DNA of 64,000 nucleotides from NCBI GenBank assembly GCA_965224515.1, contig OZ245051.1, forward strand, positions 3,782,001 to 3,846,000. The letters are read 5' to 3'. The notes under the pieces were generated by a model. It was not told the origin of the DNA. It worked only from the letters and a program-made list of their open reading frames with translations, and did no database searches. Both the position numbers and the translations under genes were made by a program. The stretch is from Sedimenticola_A sp040506425. Lineage in GTDB: Bacteria; Pseudomonadota; Gammaproteobacteria; Chromatiales; Chromatiaceae. Positions 25,837-34,597 of this stretch are shown in pieces (the stretch's first letter is position 1; each line of letters begins with the position of its first letter).

Positions 25837-27117
25837 ATGGAATTATCCGAAGTAAAAACCAGTATCGATGGCCTGACCATCGGGATGTTTGTCTCAAGGC
25901 TCGATCGGCCCTGGATCAAGACCCCCTTCTCCCTGCAGGGGGTGAAAATCGAGACCAAGGAGGACATTGACAAGCTCAGATCTTACTGCAGCTACGTCTA
26001 CGTGGATGTTGAGAAAGGCACCGCCCCAAACCCGCGCTACTGGATTCTCAGCAGCAAGCCGAACACGGCAGCCACAATGTTCGATCCCGAACAACAGAAA
26101 TCCAAACCCGCTCCAAAGGACAACGAATACACCAAACTGCGCAAAACGACCTACCAGGTCACCAGCAACATGAACGACGAGATCAAGAGCGCAAAGGAGG
26201 CCTGCGATAAGATGGGCGAGGGCTTCTCTGATCTGCTCGGTGATCTCAGCAAAGGGAGAGATATCGATCTTGAAGCGGTCACCAGCGGCATCACCGACAT
26301 GGTGGATAGCATCGTTCGAAACCCATCGGCGCTCTCCTGGATCGTACACCTGAAAAAACACGACGAGTACACCTACTCCCGGGCCCTGGGCACCTCGGTC
26401 TGGTGCGCCACCTTCGGACGTCACCTGGGCCTTGAGAAAAACACCATCACTGAACTTGCCCTGGGCGGTCTGCTGCTCGACATAGGAAAGACCAAAATCC
26501 CCAGAGAGCTTATCTACAAGCTCGGTTTGCTGGATGACGACGAAGAGAAACAGATGCACAGCCATGTGGATCTGGGAATTAAAATTCTGGCACGCGCCTC
26601 GGCCAACTCACCCTTCGCCAAGCTTCCGCTCAACGTACTTCAAATGGTCGCGACCCATCATGAGCGTTTCGACAGCAGTGGATACCCCCAGCAGTTATCC
26701 AATGAGGAGATACCCCTGTATGGAAAAATGGCCGGACTGGTGGACAGCTACGATGCCATGACCAGTGAACGCCCTTACGCCGACAAGGGCCCCAGGCCGC
26801 CCCACGAGGCGATTGGCGAACTCTACGGTTTGCGGAACGTCAAATTCCAGGGGGAACTGGTTGAGCAGTTCATCCAGGCTGTGGGTCTCTACCCTACCGG
26901 GTCACTGGTGGAACTGAACACGGGAGAGGTCGGCGCTGTGATCTCTGTCAACGGACTCCGGCGTCTGCGCCCCATCGTGATGCTGCTGCTCGACGAAGAG
27001 AAAAAGCCGGTTTCGCAATTCAGGCACATCAACCTTTCCAGGATGGACGATATAACAGTGGTCAAGGGTGTCAGCCCGGATGACTTCGGCATCAATATGA
27101 AAGAGCTGTTCCTATAA
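25837..27117 (+). CDS. DUF3391 + HD-GYP-type c-di-GMP phosphodiesterase with altered motif
   Basis: A 426-residue protein. The DUF3391 domain is at the N-terminus (SIDGLTIGMFVSRLDRPW) and an HD-GYP domain at about 170-350. The metal motif reads LLLDIGKTKIP where the family has HD, so the first His is Leu. The signature reads HHERFDSSGYP instead of HHERxDGSGYP; the two neighbouring His are kept. Activity is uncertain and it may act as a c-di-GMP-responsive or inactive partner. Start choice: the GTG at 25825 and the ATG at 25837 are both possible, and neither has a clear ribosome-binding site. The GGDEF-EAL gene follows 16 bases downstream. Confidence 0.85.
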   Translation: MELSEVKTSIDGLTIGMFVSRLDRPWIKTPFSLQGVKIETKEDIDKLRSYCSYVYVDVEKGTAPNPRYWILSSKPNTAATMFDPEQQKSKPAPKDNEYTKLRKTTYQVTSNMNDEIKSAKEACDKMGEGFSDLLGDLSKGRDIDLEAVTSGITDMVDSIVRNPSALSWIVHLKKHDEYTYSRALGTSVWCATFGRHLGLEKNTITELALGGLLLDIGKTKIPRELIYKLGLLDDDEEKQMHSHVDLGIKILARASANSPFAKLPLNVLQMVATHHERFDSSGYPQQLSNEEIPLYGKMAGLVDSYDAMTSERPYADKGPRPPHEAIGELYGLRNVKFQGELVEQFIQAVGLYPTGSLVELNTGEVGAVISVNGLRRLRPIVMLLLDEEKKPVSQFRHINLSRMDDITVVKGVSPDDFGINMKELFL

Positions 27118-27133
27118 GGCACTCCCCTGCAGC

Positions 27134-28405
27134 ATGCACGACAAACTGACTCATCTCCTGGACCGGCAGCACTTCATCCCGATACTTGATGAGGAGGTAG
27201 CAGAATCGGTTGAGTACAAGGTACTGATCGCACTGTTGATCATCGACATCAGCCGCTTCAATCGAATCAACACCTATTACGGACAACATGCCGGGGACCA
27301 GGTATTGAGCGCTGTCGCCCGGATCCTGTCGGAAGTCCGGAGAGAGGGGGACCACATTGCGCGCCTCGGCGGCGACCAGTTTGCAATGCTGCTATCTCCC
27401 ATATCCAACCCGGGGCATGCCGAACTGGCAGCCCATAAAATATTGCGCCTGCTCGACGTGCCCATCCAGCTGGAAGAGAAACAGATCAGGTGCAGTGCGA
27501 AGATAGGTATATCGACCTGTCCACTGAATGCCACTGAAGCAGATCAACTGTTTCAAACTGCTGAAAAGGCACTGAAACTTGCAAAACAGTCTGATGAGCC
27601 CATTGGCATCATAGAGGCAAAAGAGCAGGATGAAGTATCTGAAAACTGGGATATTGAACTGGAGCTTGAGGGAGCCATAGAACGATCAGAACTGATGATC
27701 TATTTCCAGCCGAAAATATCCATCAAGACGGGACAGCCGGTTGGCGCGGAAGCACTTATCAGGTGGAACAACCGTTCACGGGGCATTATCCCGCCGGCTG
27801 AGTTTCTCCCGGTTGCCGAAGAGCTGGGGTTGATAAAAACCTTCACCGTCTGGATGGTGAACAGTGCCCTTCGGCACTCAGCTGAATGGACGGATAGATT
27901 CGGCCAGCTTCATGTATCTGTGAATATTCCCACGGGTTTGCTGGCCCAGCCGGATTTTCCCGACCTCATAGAGAGCGCCGAACAGTTATGGAAAGCCGGA
28001 AACGTCTCTCTGTGTATCGAAGTGCTTGAAGAGTCAATCATCAAGGATACTGCATATACCTTCAGCATGCTCAAAGAGCTCCGCTCAAACGGGATAAAGG
28101 TCGCTATAGATGATTTCGGTACCGGTTACTCAAGCCTCTCCTACTTCCGCGACATCCCCACCGATGAACTGAAGATTGACCAATCATTCATCCAGGGACT
28201 TTTGACCGACGAGGCCAACAGCCACATTGTCCAGGTAATCATTGATCTTGCCCATCGCTTCGGACTGAGTGTTGTTGCTGAAGGCGTGGAAGAAGAATCC
28301 ACTCTTGAGCGGCTGAAACTGCTTGATTGCGATATCGTTCAGGGTAACTACTACTCTAAGCCAATGCCCGCCAGGGAATTTCAACAATGGATCGAAAGGT
28401 TCTGA
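27134..28405 (+). CDS. cytosolic GGDEF-EAL protein, likely c-di-GMP phosphodiesterase
   Basis: A 423-residue protein without membrane segments. The N-terminal GGDEF domain (residues about 1-160) has RLGGDQF, so the fourth motif residue is Gln. REGD five residues before it is a conserved I-site. The C-terminal EAL domain (about 180-420) has EALIRW, the catalytic IDDFGTGYSSLSYF loop and LKIDQSF, so it looks active. The likely activity is c-di-GMP breakdown, with the GGDEF part as a regulatory nucleotide site. It is in an operon with the HD-GYP gene upstream. Confidence 0.9.
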   Translation: MHDKLTHLLDRQHFIPILDEEVAESVEYKVLIALLIIDISRFNRINTYYGQHAGDQVLSAVARILSEVRREGDHIARLGGDQFAMLLSPISNPGHAELAAHKILRLLDVPIQLEEKQIRCSAKIGISTCPLNATEADQLFQTAEKALKLAKQSDEPIGIIEAKEQDEVSENWDIELELEGAIERSELMIYFQPKISIKTGQPVGAEALIRWNNRSRGIIPPAEFLPVAEELGLIKTFTVWMVNSALRHSAEWTDRFGQLHVSVNIPTGLLAQPDFPDLIESAEQLWKAGNVSLCIEVLEESIIKDTAYTFSMLKELRSNGIKVAIDDFGTGYSSLSYFRDIPTDELKIDQSFIQGLLTDEANSHIVQVIIDLAHRFGLSVVAEGVEEESTLERLKLLDCDIVQGNYYSKPMPAREFQQWIERF

Positions 28406-28443
28406 GTGCTGCCAAGGCTCACCCAGCAATCAACCCTGCTTAC

Positions 28444-28546
28444 GGTGCAATACGCTGCGCTATTGCACCCTACGACACGCAGGCATGCCAATTCACTTCT
28501 CTGAATGCCAACTTTGTAGGGTGGGTTAGCGATAGCGTAACCCACC
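28444..28546. repeat. paired palindromic intergenic repeat, second copy
   Basis: GGTGCAATACGC-TGC-GCTATTGCACC at 28444-28469 and GTGGGTTAGCGATAGCGTAACCCAC near 28520-28545. This is the same two-part arrangement as at 9190-9262. Confidence 0.7.
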
Positions 28547-28615
28547 GATCGACCTAACAGTTGGCTGATCAAGACAAAGGTACTATCCTCACTTAAAACC
28601 AAACAGGAGAATGCC

Positions 28616-28972
28616 ATGAAGCACTACCAGGGAAGCTGTCATTGCGGTGGAGTAAAATTCTCGTACGAAGGCGAAGAGATTGAAAAAGGCCTTCGCTGTA
28701 ACTGTTCAATCTGCTCCCGCAAGGGGGCCATGATGACAACTGAAGTCATACCGGTTGATCGACTGAACATCGAGGCCGACGATGATGCACTGGGTCTTTA
28801 CCAGTTCGGAGCAAAAACGGCCAAACACCATTTCTGTAAGCGCTGCGGTATCTACACCTTTCACGAAACAGCACGTTTCCCCGGGCACTACAGGGTAAAC
28901 CTCGGCTGTATCGACGACGTTGACGCACTGGAGCTCAAGGCGGATATTTTCGACGGCAAGCACCTGCTTTGA
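28616..28972 (+). CDS. GFA/CENP-V-domain zinc protein
   Basis: A 118-residue protein of the glutathione-dependent formaldehyde-activating (GFA) domain family. The zinc ligands are in GSCHCGGV near residues 6-13, NCSIC near 29-33 and FCKRCGIYTFHE near 75-86. Most members have no proven reaction; the name comes from a formaldehyde-glutathione binding activity. GGAG lies 7 bases before the ATG. The stop codon overlaps the TTG start of the next gene. Confidence 0.9.
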   Translation: MKHYQGSCHCGGVKFSYEGEEIEKGLRCNCSICSRKGAMMTTEVIPVDRLNIEADDDALGLYQFGAKTAKHHFCKRCGIYTFHETARFPGHYRVNLGCIDDVDALELKADIFDGKHLL

Positions 28973-29331
28973 TCGAGAGATTTGCCGCCGACCTTGTACT
29001 GCTGCTCCATTTCGGATTTATTCTTTTCGTTGTCCTGGGTGGATTGTCAGTACTGCGCTGGCCGAAAATGGCCTGGCTGCATGTCCCCTGCCTGGCCTGG
29101 GGTGTGATTGTCGACACCATGGGCTGGATATGTCCACTGACACCACTGGAGAACCGGCTGAGACTGGCCGGCGGCGAAAGTGGCTACACGGGGGGATTCA
29201 TAGAACACTACCTCATGCCCCTGGTCTATCCCATGGGACTCACCCGGGGCGAACAGATCGGCCTGGCCGTGGCCGCACTGCTGCTGAATATTGGCATCTA
29301 CCTGTATATCCTGAAGAGAAACAGCAACTGA
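28969..29331 (+). CDS. DUF2784 membrane protein
   Basis: A 120-residue protein with three or four helices. It starts at a TTG that overlaps the stop of the GFA gene (TTGA). Family blocks are LVLLLHFGFILFVVLGGL, the CLAWGVIVDTMGWICPLTPLE segment, and GGFIEHYLMPLVYP. These match DUF2784 as I know it. No function is established. Coupling to the GFA gene suggests co-expression. Confidence 0.85.
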   Translation: MIERFAADLVLLLHFGFILFVVLGGLSVLRWPKMAWLHVPCLAWGVIVDTMGWICPLTPLENRLRLAGGESGYTGGFIEHYLMPLVYPMGLTRGEQIGLAVAALLLNIGIYLYILKRNSN

Positions 29332-29345
29332 AATTCAAAGTCACA

Positions 29346-32186
29346 TCAGGCAGCCGGCTTTTTCAGCGGATAAAGGCTGGTTAGGATCTCTGTTGCCTGT
29401 CCCTCCTTCAATGGCATATCGATATAATAGCCTTGGGCGTAGTCGCAGCCTCTCTGCATCAGGTAGTCCAGTTGATTGGCCCGTTCCACACCCTCTGCAA
29501 TCACCTTGATATCCAGCTCCCTGGCCATCAGGATCAGGGTATTCACAAGCCGCTCTTCACGCTCTCCGGCATCAATTTTCGATACGAAGGATTTATCTAT
29601 CTTGATGGCACTGATGGGGAAGCTGTTCAGATAGCTCAGGGACGAATAACCGGTACCGAAATCGTCAAGGTGAATGCTTATACAGCCGTCCTTCAACTGG
29701 GTCAGGGAATCGAGAACGGCAAACTTGTCCCTGAAGATGGCAGTCTCCGTCAGCTCCACTGCGATATGGCCTGCATCAACCTGGTACTGGGAAACCAGCT
29801 GTTTCATGAACTCCACCAGGCCGGGGTCGGTGAACTGCTTGGGAGAGATATTGACCGCGACCTTGAAATCAGGAGGCAGTTCGAACTGCTCCTCCCAGCG
29901 TTTGATCTGCCTGACCACCTGGCCGAAGATCCAATGACCCAGGGGGTGTATGAGATTACTCTCTTCCGCCAGCGGGATAAAAATATCAGGCGATACCCCT
30001 TTAGTGGGGTGATTCCAGCGGATCAGGCTTTCGAATCCGATGGTTTTCTCTGTTTTCAGACAATAGATCGGCTGGAAATACATCTCCAGGTGCTTCTCCT
30101 CCAGAGCCTTGACCAGGTCCTTCTCCATGGATGTCCGCTGCAACAGGATTTCGCGCATCTCGTTATCGAAGATCTCGTATCGGCCCTTGCCCATGGACTT
30201 GGCGCGGTACATTGCCGTATCGGCATCACGCAGTATCTCCTCGGCATTGTCGTAGCCCGTTTTAGCGAAAGCCACCCCGATACTGGCGTGTGACTTGTAC
30301 TCGTGATGATAAAGGAGATAGGGCTCAGAGATGGTCTCAACCAGGCGGTCAACTACCTGCAGGGCATCAGAAGTTCTGATATCGGGCAGCAGCACGATAA
30401 ACTCGTCGCCGCCAAGACGCCCCAGGGAATCACCCGGCCTTATGCACTGCTCAATGCGCTTGGAGACCTCGATCAGCAACAGGTCACCGTAGCTGTGACC
30501 CAGGGTATCGTTCAGCTGTTTGAAATCGTCGAGGTCGAGAAACAGTACCGCAAACTCTTTTTCAGGATGGGCCCTGTACTCAACAAGCTCGCGGTTGATG
30601 CGTTTCAGCATCCATTGTCGATTATAGAGCCCGGTCAGGGGATCGTGGGATGCATCGTGACGCAGTCTTCCCTCGATCTCCTTCTGCATGCTGACATCCT
30701 GAATCGAACCAGCCATGCGCATGACTCTGCCCTTCTTATCCCGAATTGCCTGGCAGTTGTTGCTGACATGGACAAAAGTACCGTCAGGCCTGTCAATGCG
30801 ATGCTCGACGTTGATGAAGTTTTTCCTGGAGTGTAGGAACTCTTTGAAACGTCTCTTGATATAAGGGCGGTCATCGGGGTAGATAATACGATAAAAATTG
30901 ATCATCGAAGCTGTCAGTTCACCTGGCTTGTAGCCGGCAATCTCCCTGAACCGGTCGGAGAAATAGACAGTTTTCGTTTTTCGATTAAGGTCCCATATCC
31001 CTTCATTGGTAGCACGGGAGACCAGTTCGTAACGCTCTTCGCTGAGACGCAGAGCCTCTTCAGATTCATAGCGTTTACGCAGCTCATCGAGAAACTGGTT
31101 GAACCACTGGGCCAACTGGGAAATCTCATCCGTTCCCGGTACCGGCAGCGCTTTTACATCGGTGTCTCCACTTTTAAGGCGTTTGAAACTATCGGTTATA
31201 TACTTGATCGGAGAGACCAGGGAGTTTGAAAAGTAGTAGGCGACAAAAACAACGAAAATCAACGCTACGGTAAATACAGCCAGCGTTGTATTGCGAATCA
31301 GGTCCACCTGGGCCAACAGGGTCGATTGGGGGACCTCTGAAAGCAGCATCCAGTTGCTGCGCTCAATGGGTTGATATGTCTGGTAAACCCCTCCTCCGGG
31401 TGTATCTACCAGCACATGCCGTTCGGTGGCTCTCAATACCCCCTGCCTGTGGTCTCCCACGCTCTGCCCTATACGTGCCGGATCCGGATGAAAGATATAG
31501 CGGTTATTCTGGTCGATCAGGTAAAAACGTGCCGAGTCATCAGCCTCTTCGAACAGCCTGGAGAGGTAACTGGTGCTGTAGTTGACAATGAGGGTCCCGA
31601 TCGGCTTGCGCTCAAAACTGGTTCTGTCAGTGAAGTACAGGGTCTGTGCAGCGGCCAGTACATAATCCTGGTTTGACTTGGCGTTAATATTCTCCGTTAC
31701 GCCTACCCAGTGCACCAGTGACCGGGAACGCCTTGAATCCAGTTTTATCTGATCACTGACTGTCTCCTTGGTCTGTTTTTCAAGGGTATCGCCAACCTGA
31801 AAATGAGCACCCTGCTCACCGATAACATGGATGGAGACAAGCCCCTTGATATTGAGGTAGCCATTCAGGATATAACCGACCTGGACCTCGGTCGAAAGCT
31901 GTTCATAGGTGGTGACATCCTTGCGGGGCCGAAGCAGTTCATTTGTAATCGTCTCAACACTCAAAATATTGGCAATCAGGCTCTCCACCTGTTCCTGAAC
32001 AAGGACCAGGTTATCCCTGTAGCCCTCCAGGATATGCTCCTGCTCCCTCAGGGCGCCATCAACCTGTGAATCCTTTGCTGTCTGGTAGGCCACAAGACCT
32101 GCAGTCAGCAAAGGAAGCACACCTATAAGTACCAGGAAGATGGCAAATTTATAGGTAATACTCAGCCGCTTGAGCAAACTGGACAT
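29346..32186 (-). CDS. CACHE-HAMP-PAS-GGDEF-EAL sensor for c-di-GMP turnover
   Basis: A 946-residue membrane protein. Helix 1 is near residues 14-33 (FAIFLVLIGVLPLLTAG), with a periplasmic dCACHE-like domain to about 285. Helix 2 is near 292-315, then HAMP and PAS (ISRATNEGIWDLNRK-like block near 392). In the GGDEF domain RLGGDEF is intact and RPGD is the I-site. The EAL domain reads ESLIRW for EALIRW, with DDFGTGYSSLSYL and IKIDKSF kept. Both activities are possible. Its ATG overlaps the TAA of the binding-protein gene upstream (TAATG), so the two are translationally coupled. It is probably a signalling pair. Confidence 0.92.
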   Translation of the reverse strand: MSSLLKRLSITYKFAIFLVLIGVLPLLTAGLVAYQTAKDSQVDGALREQEHILEGYRDNLVLVQEQVESLIANILSVETITNELLRPRKDVTTYEQLSTEVQVGYILNGYLNIKGLVSIHVIGEQGAHFQVGDTLEKQTKETVSDQIKLDSRRSRSLVHWVGVTENINAKSNQDYVLAAAQTLYFTDRTSFERKPIGTLIVNYSTSYLSRLFEEADDSARFYLIDQNNRYIFHPDPARIGQSVGDHRQGVLRATERHVLVDTPGGGVYQTYQPIERSNWMLLSEVPQSTLLAQVDLIRNTTLAVFTVALIFVVFVAYYFSNSLVSPIKYITDSFKRLKSGDTDVKALPVPGTDEISQLAQWFNQFLDELRKRYESEEALRLSEERYELVSRATNEGIWDLNRKTKTVYFSDRFREIAGYKPGELTASMINFYRIIYPDDRPYIKRRFKEFLHSRKNFINVEHRIDRPDGTFVHVSNNCQAIRDKKGRVMRMAGSIQDVSMQKEIEGRLRHDASHDPLTGLYNRQWMLKRINRELVEYRAHPEKEFAVLFLDLDDFKQLNDTLGHSYGDLLLIEVSKRIEQCIRPGDSLGRLGGDEFIVLLPDIRTSDALQVVDRLVETISEPYLLYHHEYKSHASIGVAFAKTGYDNAEEILRDADTAMYRAKSMGKGRYEIFDNEMREILLQRTSMEKDLVKALEEKHLEMYFQPIYCLKTEKTIGFESLIRWNHPTKGVSPDIFIPLAEESNLIHPLGHWIFGQVVRQIKRWEEQFELPPDFKVAVNISPKQFTDPGLVEFMKQLVSQYQVDAGHIAVELTETAIFRDKFAVLDSLTQLKDGCISIHLDDFGTGYSSLSYLNSFPISAIKIDKSFVSKIDAGEREERLVNTLILMARELDIKVIAEGVERANQLDYLMQRGCDYAQGYYIDMPLKEGQATEILTSLYPLKKPAA

Positions 32187-33175
32187 TACAGGCTGTCTAT
32201 ATTGTCCGCAGTAATCAGCAAGGTATCGATCAGGGTAACCCCTGGAAGGGTTTCACCCTTGAGGGCCTTCAGCGCATATTGAATACCCACATAGCCCTGC
32301 TCTGCGGGAAGCTGGTCCACTGTGGCCTGCAGAGTGCCATCACGGATTGCCTGCTTTGCCTGGTCCAACGCATCGTAGGAGGCGACCATCACGCTGCTCT
32401 TTCCTGCCTCTTTCAATGCATCGATTACCCCGAAAGCCATCATGTCATTGGCGGCGAATACCAGGCTTACATCCGGGTGTTTTTCCAACCAGGTCAGCAT
32501 CAGGCGCTTACCCTCATCGATCTTCCAGTTTGCGCTGCCCATCTCCACCACGCTGATATTGTCGTTCTCGGAGAAGGCCTTGGCCGCACCGTTCTTCCGC
32601 TGCTGGGCATTGATGGCACTCTGAATCCCCTCCATCAGGAAGGCCTTGGAGGGCTCGGTGACCTTGTCAGCAATATACTTGGCGCTCTGGTAGGCGGACG
32701 ACTCGTTATCCACGCTGATAAACGGGACACTGACCAGGTTGTTTTTCTTTGAAAAGACGGGATCGAGCTGGTTATCGATATTGATAACCTTGATTCCGGC
32801 ATCCTGGGCCTTCTTCAACACCGGGATCAGTTCCACGGAGTCACCGGGGGCGATGACAATTGCATCAACCTTTTCCCGCACCAGGTCGTCAACGATGGCA
32901 ATCTGCTGCTGGATTGAGGTCTCCTGGGCTGCAGTCTTCACCACCAGCTGGATACCGAACTCTTTTTCGGCCCTTCTCGCCCCCTTCTCCATGGAGACGA
33001 AAAAAGGATTGGTGAGGGTTTTCATCACCAGGGCGACAGTTACCTTCTTCTCCGTTGCGGGTGCAACCGGCTTCGGCGGTGTCTGGCTGGTTGTCGGGGC
33101 GTTATCACAGGCCACCAGAAAACCGACAATTACCAGTAATATCAATTGAATAGCTGTTTTATAGAGTATTCTCAT
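32186..33175 (-). CDS. periplasmic binding lipoprotein, sugar (ribose/xylose) type, with no transporter
   Basis: A 329-residue protein. The N-terminus MRILYKTAIQLILLVIVGFLVAC is a lipoprotein signal, with the lipid-carrying Cys at residue 23. The rest is a type I periplasmic binding fold: VALVMKTLTNPFFVSMEKGA, VDAIVIAPGDSVELIPVL, FAANDMMAFGVIDAL, and a C-terminal LPGVTLIDTLLITADNI. The ATG at 33175 is chosen because it gives the lipobox; 33262 adds 29 residues before it. No permease or ATPase gene is near. The stop overlaps the start of the GGDEF-EAL sensor, so it probably presents a ligand to that sensor. The ligand is unknown; a sugar or similar is inferred. Confidence 0.87.
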   Translation of the reverse strand: MRILYKTAIQLILLVIVGFLVACDNAPTTSQTPPKPVAPATEKKVTVALVMKTLTNPFFVSMEKGARRAEKEFGIQLVVKTAAQETSIQQQIAIVDDLVREKVDAIVIAPGDSVELIPVLKKAQDAGIKVINIDNQLDPVFSKKNNLVSVPFISVDNESSAYQSAKYIADKVTEPSKAFLMEGIQSAINAQQRKNGAAKAFSENDNISVVEMGSANWKIDEGKRLMLTWLEKHPDVSLVFAANDMMAFGVIDALKEAGKSSVMVASYDALDQAKQAIRDGTLQATVDQLPAEQGYVGIQYALKALKGETLPGVTLIDTLLITADNIDSL

Positions 33176-33397
33176 CACCCTTCCCCATTCGTTTCCACGT
33201 CGTGCAGCCAGATAGAAAAGCCCGCTCCATGGTGCCTGGGGCGTCAAGCTGCCAGTCGCCAAATTGACCTAAGATTTTTACTACTTTTATAACGCCCTTA
33301 ATAGATAAAGATAGACCAAAATCATTGGGAAATAGAGTTTTTTTATCCGGCTCAAATGAATAGAATGGTCCCTGCAATTAACAATTAAAACAGTCGA

Positions 33398-33441
33398 TTG
33401 CCTGACATAGACACATCCTTCAGAATAGAAATGTCAGGCAA
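33398..33441. promoter_or_regulatory. 11-base inverted repeat in the leader of the MscS gene
   Basis: TTGCCTGACAT and ATGTCAGGCAA are perfect complements 22 bases apart, ending 23 bases before the GTG start. It could be a leader hairpin or a protein-binding site. Confidence 0.5.
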
Positions 33442-33464
33442 GGAAACATAGGGATATTCAGAAC

Positions 33465-34556
33465 GTGGATGAGAAACAACTGATCGAGTACCTGCAGCCG
33501 GTGATCGGCTATTTCGGTGACAACCCCTATATCAAGGCACTGCTTGTCTTCCTGATATCCCTGGCGGTTGCCAACCTGGTTGCGGCCATCATCACCCGGC
33601 TCGTCAAACGGCTTACCCACAAAACCAGCACCAGCCTGGATGACAAGTTCATCACCCTGCTCCACCGGCCACTGTTCTGGACAGTGATCATTGTTGGCTC
33701 CCTGGCCGCGATCTCCCTGCTGGCTCTGCCAGACGGCTTGACCTCGTCCCTGCGCTCGGCTGCCAATACCCTGCTGATCATCATGTGGTCACTGTTTCTG
33801 CTGAGATTTATGCGCACGCTGCTCAAGACCATGAGCCTTCGCGCAAAACCCCAGGCGGTGGTGCGCGAGCAGACACTCCCCCTGTTTGACAACCTGGTTA
33901 TCGTGATTGTCCTGGCCCTTTCGATCTACTTCATCTTCAGTGCCTGGCATATCGACATGACCGCCTGGCTCGCCTCTGCGGGTATCGCCGGTATCGCCAT
34001 CGGTTTTGCCGCCAAGGACACCCTGGCCAATCTCTTCTCCGGTGTATTCATCCTGGCGGACTCACCCTACAAGATCGGTGACTACGTGGTACTGGAGAGC
34101 GGAGAGCGCGGTAAAGTGACCCATATCGGTATCCGCAGTACCCGCATACTGACCCGGGACGACGTGGAGGTGACGGTACCCAACGCCACCATGGGCAACA
34201 CCCGGATCGTCAATGAGTCCGGTGGTCCCCATGAGAAGTACCGCATTCGGGTACAGGTCGGGGTGGCTTACGGCTCGGACATAGACCAGGTACGTGATGT
34301 GCTGATGGATGTTGCCACCCATACAGACCAGATATGCAGGGATCCGGAACCCAGGGTCCGGTTCAGAACGTTCGGTGCCTCGGCGCTGGATTTCGAACTG
34401 CTCTGCTGGGTGGACAACCCGGAGCTGAGAGGCAGGGTGCTGGATGTACTCAACTGCACGGTCTACAAACGGTTCATCAGCGAGAGCATCGAAATCCCCT
34501 ATGCCAAGCAGGACCTCTACATCAAGGAGTTTCCCGGCCAGGGAGTGGAGAAATAA
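33465..34556 (+). CDS. MscS-family mechanosensitive ion channel
   Basis: A 363-residue protein starting at GTG (VDEKQLIEYLQPV, read as Met). There are four or five helices in the first 185 residues. The pore helix contains WLASAGIAGIAIGFAAKDTLANL and is followed by the MscS beta-domain FSGVFILADSPYKIGDYVVL and VPNATMGNTRIVN. The C-terminal domain has VGVAYGSDIDQVRDVL. It releases solutes during osmotic downshock. It stands alone, converging on a hydrolase gene. Confidence 0.93.
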   Translation: MDEKQLIEYLQPVIGYFGDNPYIKALLVFLISLAVANLVAAIITRLVKRLTHKTSTSLDDKFITLLHRPLFWTVIIVGSLAAISLLALPDGLTSSLRSAANTLLIIMWSLFLLRFMRTLLKTMSLRAKPQAVVREQTLPLFDNLVIVIVLALSIYFIFSAWHIDMTAWLASAGIAGIAIGFAAKDTLANLFSGVFILADSPYKIGDYVVLESGERGKVTHIGIRSTRILTRDDVEVTVPNATMGNTRIVNESGGPHEKYRIRVQVGVAYGSDIDQVRDVLMDVATHTDQICRDPEPRVRFRTFGASALDFELLCWVDNPELRGRVLDVLNCTVYKRFISESIEIPYAKQDLYIKEFPGQGVEK

Positions 34557-34597
34557 CCCGGAAACAGGATCGTTCCCGGGCTGCTCTCAGCGAAGCT

